Source of the DNA: Clostridiaceae bacterium
Lineage (GTDB): Bacteria; Bacillota; Clostridia; Oscillospirales; Butyricicoccaceae
Reading direction: 5' to 3'
Length of the DNA: 5,057 nucleotides
NCBI GenBank assembly: GCA_018383195.1
Contig: JAGZOP010000088.1
Location: 1-5,057 of the forward strand
Under the pieces are notes generated by a model. That model did not search any database. It saw nothing but the letters and a program-made list of their open reading frames with translations, and had not been told where the DNA came from. Positions 1 through 4,922 of the stretch are shown here, piece after piece (within the stretch, counting starts at the first letter, position 1; each line of letters opens with the position of its first letter). The translations under genes were made by a program, and so were the position numbers.

Positions 1-1
1 C

Positions 2-1327
2 GAGGGCTTCAAGGCGATGGTGGCGGATGCCCTTGCCGGAAAGATCGACCTCATAGTAACAAAAAGTGTCAGCCGGTTTGCCAGAAATACAGTGGACAGT
101 CTAACCACGGTACGGATGCTGAAGGAAAAGGGCGTGGAGATTTACTTCGAGAAGGAAAATATCTGGACGCTGGATGCCAAGGGCGAGCTGCTCATTACCA
201 TCATGTCCAGCCTTGCCCAGGAGGAGAGCCGGAGCATTTCGGAGAATACCACCTGGGGGCAGAGAAAGCGGTTTGCAGACGGCAAGGCGAGCGTGGCCTA
301 TAAACGGTTCCTGGGCTATGACCGGGGGCCGAACGGCGGCTTTGTGGTCAATCAGGAACAGGCAAAGACCGTCAAGCTGATTTACAAGTTATTTCTGGAT
401 GGCCTGACCTGCCACGCCATCGCAAAGGAGCTGACGGAGCGGAAACTGCCGACTCCGGGCGGCAAGGCGGTCTGGAGCCAAAGCACCGTCCGCAGCATCC
501 TTACCAACGAGAAGTACAAAGGCGATGCACTCCTGCAGAAGGAGTTCACGGTGGACTTCCTCCAGAAGAAAACGAAAAAGAACGAGGGCGAGGTTCCACA
601 GTACTATGTGGAAGGCAACCATGAAGCCATCATCGATCCGAACACCTTCGACTACGTCCAAGCGGAGATGGCAAGGCGGACAAGGGATAAGCACCGTTAC
701 AGTGGCGTGAGTATGTTTTCCTCCAAGATAAAATGCGGCGAATGCGGCTGCTGGTACGGTTCGAAAGTCTGGCATTCCACGGATAAATACCGCCGAGTCA
801 TCTACCAGTGCAATCACAAGTACAAAGGCGGCAAGCCCTGCGGTACGCCCCATGTCACGGAGGAGCAGGTCAAAGATGCCTTCGTCCGGGCGGTCAACAT
901 CCTGCTCTCAGAGAAGGAAGAATTGTCTGCCAATGTGCAGATGGTCATCGCCATGCTGTGCGACAGCACAGAGCTGGAAAAGCGGCAGACGGAACTGAAG
1001 GAAGAGTTGGAGGTTGTGGTTGGACTGGTGGAGCGGTGTGTTACGGAGAATGCCCGAATTGCCCTTGACCAGGATGAGTACACCGAGCGTTACAATGGGC
1101 TGGTCAGCCGCTATGAAGCGGTTAAAGCACAGTTCGATGAGGTCACCCAGGTGCTTTCCGATAAAGCCGACCGCAAAAAGCTGCTGGAGCAGTTCCTTCA
1201 TACAGTGGAGACGCAGGAGCCGATTGCAGGATTTGACGAGATGCTGTGGTCGAGCCTGGTGGACTTCGTAACGGTGTACAGCGAGAAGGACATCCGTGTA
1301 ACCTTTAAGGACGGCACGGAAATATAG
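2..1327 (+). CDS. Large serine recombinase (5' partial), resolvase + recombinase + zinc ribbon
   Basis: Site-specific DNA recombinase of the large serine (TnpX/phage integrase-like) family, which cuts and rejoins element ends through a serine-DNA intermediate. The frame is open from base 2, before the first ATG at 17, so the gene starts outside the window; the segment with the catalytic serine is missing. Counting from that ATG: the end of the resolvase domain is at about 1-85, with the active-site arginine motif KSVSRFARN at 16-24. The Recombinase (PF07508-type) DNA-binding domain is at about 95-225 and includes TPGGKAVWSQSTVRSILTN. A zinc ribbon is at 240-275 (Cys 240, 243, 265, 275), followed by a charged, probably coiled-coil stretch at about 300-390. 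The C-terminus, ending KDIRVTFKDGTEI before TAG, looks natural, so only the N-terminus is cut. It probably mobilises the surrounding element. A relic of a second recombinase lies 61 bases downstream. Family assignment is secure; target site is unknown. Confidence 0.93.
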   Translation, partial: EGFKAMVADALAGKIDLIVTKSVSRFARNTVDSLTTVRMLKEKGVEIYFEKENIWTLDAKGELLITIMSSLAQEESRSISENTTWGQRKRFADGKASVAYKRFLGYDRGPNGGFVVNQEQAKTVKLIYKLFLDGLTCHAIAKELTERKLPTPGGKAVWSQSTVRSILTNEKYKGDALLQKEFTVDFLQKKTKKNEGEVPQYYVEGNHEAIIDPNTFDYVQAEMARRTRDKHRYSGVSMFSSKIKCGECGCWYGSKVWHSTDKYRRVIYQCNHKYKGGKPCGTPHVTEEQVKDAFVRAVNILLSEKEELSANVQMVIAMLCDSTELEKRQTELKEELEVVVGLVERCVTENARIALDQDEYTERYNGLVSRYEAVKAQFDEVTQVLSDKADRKKLLEQFLHTVETQEPIAGFDEMLWSSLVDFVTVYSEKDIRVTFKDGTEI

Positions 1328-1388
1328 GCGAATAGAATGATAGTACCGTGGAAAGAGATATTGTTTTGTTTCCTCTTCAGTAAATTAA

Positions 1389-1547
1389 TATACCCACGCC
1401 GCCATTAAGGAACTGGACGAGGCGGTGCTGAACCGGCTTATCAGCTGGATTCTGATTGGCGAGGTCAAGAAGGTGGACGGCCAGAAGATGCAGGAAGTCA
1501 GGATTGTTTATAACTTTGTCGGGGAAATCCCGGAGATTGCAGCATAA
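1389..1547 (+). pseudogene. Relic of a second serine recombinase C-terminus (DUF4368-like)
   Basis: This frame follows an in-frame TAA at 1386-1388 and reads about 52 codons to TAA at 1545-1547. It contains KELDEAVLNRLISWILIGEV and then VRIVYNFVGEIPEIAA. The pattern of an 'LNRLI' helix, a 'I.IGE...VDGQ' strand and a terminal 'I.YNFVGEI' is what I know from the extreme C-terminus of DUF4368-type large serine recombinases. There is no start codon or ribosome binding site, and everything N-terminal is absent, so this is a deletion remnant and not a gene. It is not the displaced tail of the upstream recombinase, which has its own complete-looking C-terminus. Adjacent pairs or triplets of recombinase genes are common at one end of clostridial elements, so a deletion between neighbouring recombinase genes is a simple explanation (inference). 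Confidence 0.75.
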
Positions 1548-1557
1548 AGGCAGCGAG

Positions 1558-1580
1558 GCCCTCCCCATGCCGGGGAGGGC
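1558..1580 (+). terminator. GC-rich hairpin after the recombinase relic
   Basis: A perfect 9-bp stem pairs GCCCTCCCC (1558-1566) with GGGGAGGGC (1572-1580) around the 5-base loop ATGCC. It lies 10 bases after the stop codon of the recombinase relic. The downstream stretch is TAATTATATA and not a clean T run, so it is a terminator-like hairpin. It would insulate the cargo operon promoter from recombinase transcription. Confidence 0.7.
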
Positions 1581-1651
1581 TAATTATATACCAAATCACA
1601 AAACGGCAATTCCTAACAAATGTGGTGAATTGATATAAAATCCAAAAAGAG

Positions 1652-1681
1652 TTGACAAAGGATATTCCTATATAGTATAAT
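1652..1681 (+). promoter_or_regulatory. Consensus sigma-A promoter of the cargo operon
   Basis: A perfect -35 box TTGACA (1652-1657) and a perfect -10 box TATAAT (1676-1681) are separated by 18 bases. The start of transcription is expected near 1688, giving a leader of about 25 bases before the ATG at 1714. This is the only clear promoter upstream of the five same-strand genes, so it probably drives all of them. Such a strong core promoter usually needs a repressor to keep it quiet, and a MarR gene lies second in the operon. Confidence 0.88.
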
Positions 1682-1684
1682 CCT
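1659..1684. promoter_or_regulatory. Candidate MarR operator: 26-bp imperfect dyad on the promoter
   Basis: The dyad is centred between 1671 and 1672. Its outer arms are AGGAT (1659-1663) and ATCCT (1680-1684), and its core is the perfect palindrome CTATATAG (1668-1675). Ten of 13 base pairs across the axis are complementary; the mismatched pairs are 1664/1679, 1665/1678 and 1667/1676. It covers most of the -35/-10 spacer and the whole -10 box, so a bound dimer would block RNA polymerase. MarR dimers bind dyads of roughly this size, and a MarR gene is in this operon, so autorepression is the natural reading. Binding itself is inferred. Confidence 0.55.
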
Positions 1685-1713
1685 AAACGAAATCAAGTAA
1701 GGAGGTTTCTACA

Positions 1714-2217
1714 ATGAACAAAATCAATATCAGCAATGCGCCTGCTTACACTTCTCCCAATTCCATGACTCTGATCTGTACAGAGAAACCGGATGGCAGC
1801 ACCAATCTTGCGACTCTGGCATTCTGGGCTTTTGCGTCCACCAATCCCGGAAAGATCATGTTCTCCCTGAACAAAGGGGCTTACAGTCTTGAATTGCTGG
1901 CTGAGAAGAAAGAAGTTATTCTCGCCATTCCCGGAGTTGAACTGACCGGCGCTCTGATTGGCTGTGGCACCTGCTCCGGACGTGATACGGATAAGGCTGC
2001 TAAGGTCGGTCTGACGATGCAGGAAGTGGAGGGAACAAATATCAAAGCTCCTGTTCCTTGCAAGCTGCTCATTCATGCGACTGTTGCCCAGACGATGGAT
2101 GCGGACGATCATGTTGTCCACCTCTGCGATGTCAAAGGTGTTTACGGCGATGAAGATGTGGATGCTGTATTTGGCTGGAAAGGTTACGCTGAATTTGCGG
2201 CTGCGCAGCAGAAATAG
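1714..2217 (+). CDS. Flavin reductase family protein (FMN-binding split barrel)
   Basis: A 167-residue cytosolic protein resembling the flavin reductase/DIM6-NTAB family, whose members bind FMN and often pass electrons from NAD(P)H to free or bound flavin. Family-like features are the N-terminal strand SPNSMTLICTEKPDGSTNLA (14-33), the segment TLAFWAFASTNPGKIMFSL (34-52) with the usual 'A...TNP...' pattern, then GAYSLELLAEKKEVILAIPG (55-74), and a GCGTCSGRDTDK loop (83-94) in the region where relatives carry a conserved Cys/Gly-Ser-rich loop. The C-terminus has the strand HVVHLCDVKGVYG (133-145). Length is close to typical small members. A strong TAAGGAGGT site (1698-1706) sits 7 bases before the ATG, which fixes the start. 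It is first in the operon, 54 bases before the MarR gene. A role as electron supplier to the radical SAM enzymes is inference; its own substrate is unknown. No signal peptide or membrane segment is seen. Confidence 0.82.
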   Translation: MNKINISNAPAYTSPNSMTLICTEKPDGSTNLATLAFWAFASTNPGKIMFSLNKGAYSLELLAEKKEVILAIPGVELTGALIGCGTCSGRDTDKAAKVGLTMQEVEGTNIKAPVPCKLLIHATVAQTMDADDHVVHLCDVKGVYGDEDVDAVFGWKGYAEFAAAQQK

Positions 2218-2224
2218 GAAAGGA

Positions 2225-2254
2225 CAAGGCGGTTGTCTGCGGATAGCCGCCTTG
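2225..2254 (+). terminator. Hairpin between flavin reductase and MarR genes (possible attenuator)
   Basis: CAAGGCGG (2225-2232) pairs perfectly with CCGCCTTG (2247-2254). The stem extends inward by four more pairs (two A-T, two G-T) to a 6-base loop, CTGCGG. Only CGGTTT follows, so it is a poor terminator. It lies just upstream of the MarR ribosome binding site at 2261-2267. It may reduce read-through or protect the mRNA, giving different levels of the first gene and the rest of the operon (inference). Confidence 0.5.
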
Positions 2255-2271
2255 CGGTTTGAGGTGGCAAT

Positions 2272-2703
2272 ATGAAAACACAAGGTGGATTTTTGATAAC
2301 CCGGATCAAACAGGTCGGAGGACGTGTTTTTGAACGCATATTGAGCGAAAAAAACATTGATGCTTTTAATGGTTCCCAGGGAAGGATTCTATATATCCTC
2401 TGGCAGAAGGATGGCGTTCCCATCAGTGAGCTGTCAAAAGAGACCGGTCTTGCCACGACCACGCTGACCAGTATGCTTGACCGCATGGAGACGGCAAATC
2501 TGATTTATCGGGATCGTGGCGACAAAGACCGTAGAAAGATTCTCATTTTCCTTACAGAAGAAGCCAAAGGTCTGGAACAAGAATATAATGAAGTAACAGA
2601 AGAAATCAGTAACATTTATTATAAGGGATTTTCTGAGGAAGAAATCGAGCAGCTGGAGAACTATCTCCACCGCATCCTGAAAAATGTGGAGGGTGTTCTC
2701 TGA
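2272..2703 (+). CDS. MarR family transcriptional regulator of the radical SAM pair operon
   Basis: A 143-residue winged helix-turn-helix DNA-binding protein, expected to act as a dimer. An N-terminal dimerisation helix (about 5-28) is followed by the helix 'NGSQGRILYILWQKDGVPIS' (33-52) and the recognition region ISELSKETGLATTTLTSMLD (51-70). The wing carries the MarR hallmark DKDRR (84-88), then ILIFLTEEA, and a long C-terminal dimerisation helix pair (about 95-140). The protein has no cysteine, so direct thiol-based redox sensing is unlikely. The start is ATG 2272, preceded by GAGGTGG (2261-2267). Its stop overlaps the next gene's start (TGATG, 2701-2705), so the two are translationally coupled. 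I recall NCBI naming a 'radical SAM mobile pair system MarR family transcriptional regulator' in this setting, which fits. The probable target is the dyad at 1659-1684. The inducer is unknown. Confidence 0.92.
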   Translation: MKTQGGFLITRIKQVGGRVFERILSEKNIDAFNGSQGRILYILWQKDGVPISELSKETGLATTTLTSMLDRMETANLIYRDRGDKDRRKILIFLTEEAKGLEQEYNEVTEEISNIYYKGFSEEEIEQLENYLHRILKNVEGVL

Positions 2704-3407
2704 TGAGCGTCTGCATTAAGGACAATATTCAAAATATGAATCTGGTCATCGGCTGTACCGTAGGCTGTTCCTACTGTTATGCCCGAAATAATGTAAAGCG
2801 TTACTATATAATCGATGACTTCAGCAAGCCGGAGTTTTTTCCGAAGAAGCTGCGACTGATGGAAAAGAAGCGCCCGCAGAATTTCCTGCTGACCGGTATG
2901 AGCGATTTGGCGGGCTGGCAACCGGAGTGGCGGGATAAGGTATTCGCAAAGATTCAGGAAAACCCGCAGCATCAATTCCTGTTTTTGTCAAAGCGCCCCG
3001 ACCTACTGAATTTTGAGACAGACTTGGAAAACGCATGGTTTGGCGTCACTGTCACAAAGAAATCAGAGCTGTGGCGCATCGACACGCTGAAAGCAAATAT
3101 ACGGGCAAAGCACTATCACGTTACCTTTGAGCCGTTGTTTGACGATCCTGGTAAAGTGGATCTCGCCGGTATCGACTGGATCGTGGTGGGAACGATGACC
3201 GGGGCGCAAAGCAAAAAAATACGGACAGCCCCAGAATGGGCGTATTCCCTTGTGGAACAGGCTCATGTGCTCGGTATCCCTGCCTTTATGAAAGAAGACC
3301 TTGTTCCCATTATAGGTGAAGAAAACATGATTCAGGAATTTCCGAAGCAATTTGTTGAAGTGCTAGAAAAACAAAGAAAATGGAATAAGAAAAATAGCAA
3401 GAAGTAG
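2703..3407 (+). CDS. Radical SAM mobile pair protein A (DUF5131/Gp37-Gp68-like)
   Basis: A 234-residue radical SAM-type protein. The cluster-binding motif is CTVGCSYC, with Cys 18, 22 and 25 in CxxxCxxC spacing followed by YAR; such motifs hold a [4Fe-4S] cluster that cleaves S-adenosylmethionine. Downstream landmarks match the phage Gp37/Gp68 (DUF5131, COG4422) family: FLLTGMSDL (61-69), HQFLFLSKRPDLL (90-102), AWFGVTV (111-117), TFEPLF (141-146), DWIVVGTMTG (158-167) and GIPAFMKEDL (191-200). The C-terminus is a short lysine-rich tail. A GGAGGG site (2688-2693) inside the end of the MarR gene serves the ATG at 2703, which overlaps the MarR stop by one base. It is paired in the operon with a second, dissimilar radical SAM protein, as in what I recall as the NCBI 'radical SAM mobile pair' families. 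The substrate is unknown. Confidence 0.9.
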   Translation: MSVCIKDNIQNMNLVIGCTVGCSYCYARNNVKRYYIIDDFSKPEFFPKKLRLMEKKRPQNFLLTGMSDLAGWQPEWRDKVFAKIQENPQHQFLFLSKRPDLLNFETDLENAWFGVTVTKKSELWRIDTLKANIRAKHYHVTFEPLFDDPGKVDLAGIDWIVVGTMTGAQSKKIRTAPEWAYSLVEQAHVLGIPAFMKEDLVPIIGEENMIQEFPKQFVEVLEKQRKWNKKNSKK

Positions 3408-3434
3408 TTTATCAAAATTGGAGGTAACTATATT

Positions 3435-3713
3435 ATGAAGGTTGGAATTATAAGATGTATGCAGACCGAGGATTATTGTCCCGGGACAACCGATTTTAAG
3501 ATGCTTAAAGAACATAAGGGCGCTTTTGAAGGTATCAATGAAGAAATTGAGCTGATTGGTTTTTGCAACTGCGGGGGATGCCCGGGCAAGAAAGCTGTGT
3601 TGCGGGCAAGAAAGCTGGTAGAACGAGGAGCCGACACGATAGCATTCGCATCCTGTATTCAAAAAGGTACGCCTATCGGATATCCCTGTCCTTTTGCAAA
3701 GAGAATGAAATAG
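3435..3713 (+). CDS. CGGC domain-containing protein, apparently shortened by a TAG codon
   Basis: A 92-residue cysteine-rich cytosolic protein of the CGGC domain family (PF08821), predicted to bind metal. Visible landmarks are GIIRCMQTEDYCPGTTDF (4-21), the signature NCGGCPGKK (45-53), and SCIQKGTPIGYPCPFAKRMK (73-92). It has seven cysteines: 8, 15, 44, 46, 49, 74 and 85. The start is supported by GGAGGT (3420-3425) 9 bases before the ATG. The reading frame continues past the TAG at 3711-3713 as IVEKDLGE, a second TAG at 3738-3740, then IKLLDYTH and TGA at 3765-3767. This matches the kind of C-terminus I remember for the family, ending in 'DYTH' or 'DWTH', and would make a 110-residue protein. 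The signature cysteines all precede the break, so the short form may still fold, but loss of about 18 residues could also make it a pseudogene. It sits between the two radical SAM genes; a metal or redox role there is inferred. Confidence 0.85.
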   Translation: MKVGIIRCMQTEDYCPGTTDFKMLKEHKGAFEGINEEIELIGFCNCGGCPGKKAVLRARKLVERGADTIAFASCIQKGTPIGYPCPFAKRMK

Positions 3714-3767
3714 ATCGTGGAAAAGGATTTAGGAGAATAGATAAAGCTGTTAGACTATACCCATTGA
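3714..3767 (+). pseudogene. Separated C-terminal tail of the CGGC protein
   Basis: This segment is in frame with the CGGC gene after its first TAG. It reads IVEKDLGE, TAG (3738-3740), IKLLDYTH, TGA (3765-3767). The sequence resembles the usual end of CGGC-domain proteins and stops just before the next gene, where an intact gene would be expected to end. Two substitutions creating TAG would explain it; the first is one base from GAG (Glu). No frameshift is needed. I see no start codon with a ribosome binding site that would express the tail separately. Confidence 0.65.
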
Positions 3768-3772
3768 TTTGC

Positions 3773-3777
3773 GGTGA
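3773..3777 (+). promoter_or_regulatory. Ribosome binding site deciding the protein B start
   Basis: GGTGA matches the extended Shine-Dalgarno sequence and stands 5 bases before ATG 3783. It overlaps the in-frame GTG at 3774, which therefore is unlikely to be the start. It is weaker than the AGGAGG-type sites of the other operon genes. Confidence 0.55.
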
Positions 3778-3782
3778 AAAAA

Positions 3783-4688
3783 ATGAAGAAAAAACAAGAT
3801 ATTCTCATTAGAGAAGTAGAAACAAAAAATATCATGACCAAATCCAGCCTGCCGGTGGGCGGTTATTCGGTCAATCCATATGTAGGGTGTACCCATGCCT
3901 GTAAATATTGCTATGCGTCTTTTATGAAGCGCTTTACCGGGCACACGGAGGAATGGGGTACGTTTCTTGATGTAAAGCACTGGCCGGAGATTAAAAATCC
4001 AAAGAAATTTGCCGGACAGCGCATCGTAATCGGCTCCGTGACGGACGGCTATAATCCACAGGAGGAACAGTTCGGCAATACCAGAAAACTGTTGGAGCAG
4101 CTTCGAGGCAGCGGCGCAGATATTTTGATCTGCACCAAATCCGACCTTGTGGTGCGTGACATTGATCTGCTGAAGGAGCTGGGTCAGGTCACGGTATCGT
4201 GGTCGATCAATACGCTCGATGAGGATTTCAAAGAGGATATGGACAATGCTGTGAGCATCGAACGGCGGCTGGCAGCCATGAAACAAGTTTACGATGCAGG
4301 CATCCGTACCGTCTGTTTTGTTGCGCCGGTTTTTCCGGGCATCACGGATTTCGAGGCGATTTTTGAGTGGGTGAAGGACCAGTGCGACCTGTTCTGGCTG
4401 GAAAACCTGAACCTGCGAGGCGGTTTTAAGAAGACGATTATGGATTATATCGCAGAAAAACGTCCTGACCTTGTGCCGCTTTATGATGAAATCTATAACA
4501 AACACAACCGCAGCTATTTCAAGGCTTTGGAAGAAAAAGCCGGGGAGATGGCCAGGAAATATGACTGCCCCTTTGTTGACAATGAAATGCCCTATGGCAG
4601 AGTGCCGCAGGGACATCCGGTCATCGTAGATTATTTCTACCATGAAGAAGTCCGGGGGACAGAGAATACGGGAAAGCGGAACAAGTGA
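3783..4688 (+). CDS. Radical SAM mobile pair protein B (SPL-like, COG1533 type)
   Basis: A 301-residue radical SAM enzyme related to the spore photoproduct lyase-like/Rv2578c group (COG1533). The cluster motif is NPYVGCTHACKYCYA (31-45), with Cys 36, 40 and 43 in CxxxCxxC spacing. Later landmarks are VIGSVTDGYNPQE (about 77-89), DILICTKSDLVVRDIDLL (about 106-123), VTVSWSIN (130-137), and an 'AAMKQVYDAGI...FVAPVFPGITD' segment typical of the radical SAM barrel. A C-terminal part (about 225-301) carries no recognisable extra cluster. I chose ATG 3783: GGTGA (3773-3777), complementary to the 16S tail, lies 5 bases before it. An in-frame GTG at 3774 would add three residues but has no good ribosome binding site. 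It is the last gene, 15 bases after the end of the extended CGGC frame and 21 bases before the operon terminator. Chemistry is unknown; DNA or nucleotide repair, peptide modification and other radical reactions are all possible. Confidence 0.92.
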   Translation: MKKKQDILIREVETKNIMTKSSLPVGGYSVNPYVGCTHACKYCYASFMKRFTGHTEEWGTFLDVKHWPEIKNPKKFAGQRIVIGSVTDGYNPQEEQFGNTRKLLEQLRGSGADILICTKSDLVVRDIDLLKELGQVTVSWSINTLDEDFKEDMDNAVSIERRLAAMKQVYDAGIRTVCFVAPVFPGITDFEAIFEWVKDQCDLFWLENLNLRGGFKKTIMDYIAEKRPDLVPLYDEIYNKHNRSYFKALEEKAGEMARKYDCPFVDNEMPYGRVPQGHPVIVDYFYHEEVRGTENTGKRNK

Positions 4689-4709
4689 CACATTTAACAA
4701 TATGGCTTT

Positions 4710-4738
4710 AAGAGCATCGCTTCGGCGGTGCTTTTCTT
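4710..4738 (+). terminator. Intrinsic terminator of the cargo operon
   Basis: An 11-bp stem pairs AAGAGCATCGC (4710-4720) with GCGGTGCTTTT (4725-4735), with two G-T pairs, around a C(TTCG)G tetraloop. It is followed by CTT, so the T-rich tail runs TTTTCTT. The hairpin begins 21 bases after the protein B stop, which makes this a textbook rho-independent end for the operon. Confidence 0.93.
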
Positions 4739-4851
4739 ATGCCCTTTTGGCGGCGATTTTATGGATACGCTGAAAGGCAAACAAATTATAGTTCTTATCT
4801 ATCATATCCCATCTCTTTAGTGGGGAATAGTTATTCCTGCACCTGTTCACT
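4739..4851. other. Non-coding stretch with no recognised gene
   Basis: This AT-leaning stretch between the operon terminator and the 23-bp repeats shows no convincing reading frame, tRNA or promoter. A short frame beginning ATGCCCTTTTGG at 4739 lacks a ribosome binding site and resembles nothing I know. It probably belongs to the junction between the cargo and the flanking element. Confidence 0.5.
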
Positions 4852-4920
4852 ATCGTTAATAGGGTGGCGTGTTCATCGTTAAAAGGGTATCCGGTGCATC
4901 GTTACATTGTATCAATTTCG
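4852..4920. repeat. Three direct repeats with an exact 23-bp period
   Basis: ATCGTTA occurs at 4852-4858, 4875-4881 and 4898-4904, spaced exactly 23 bases apart. Units 1 and 2 agree at 17 of 23 positions, sharing ATCGTTAA, AGGGT and GT near the end. Units 2 and 3 share ATCGTTA and, with a one-base shift, GTATC. A related TGTTCAC precedes the first unit (4844-4850) and GTTC precedes the second. Such arrays are seen as iterons and as the multiple transposase-binding repeats at IS21-family ends. I cannot tell which from the sequence, but the array borders a truncated gene, which favours a mobile-element end. Confidence 0.6.
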
Positions 4921-4922
4921 GT

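Noticed and set aside
389..853. Minus-strand open frame of 154 codons inside the recombinase gene
   Set aside because: Antisense to conserved recombinase and zinc-ribbon sequence, with no recognisable domain.
1607..1632. CAATTC/GAATTG inverted repeat upstream of the promoter
   Set aside because: Only 6 bp with a 14-base gap in AT-rich sequence; easily expected by chance.
1693..2283. Minus-strand open frame of 196 codons opposite the flavin reductase gene
   Set aside because: The plus-strand gene has a strong ribosome binding site, promoter and family match; the reverse product resembles nothing known.
3711..3740. TAG codons read as pyrrolysine or another reassigned amino acid
   Set aside because: Three clear genes in the window use TAG as their true stop, and I see no suppressor tRNA or dedicated signal; mutation is simpler.
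3750..4700. Long minus-strand open frame of 316 codons antisense to protein B
   Set aside because: It mirrors a well-supported radical SAM gene, has no recognisable domain, and lies within a same-strand operon. It is an antisense shadow created by codon bias.
4739..4884. Short plus-strand frame of about 48 codons starting ATGCCC after the operon terminator
   Set aside because: No ribosome binding site, begins in the terminator tail, and the product has no recognisable features.
4852..4920. CRISPR array
   Set aside because: The repeated core is only 7-14 bases with a 23-bp period and there are no separate spacers of normal length.
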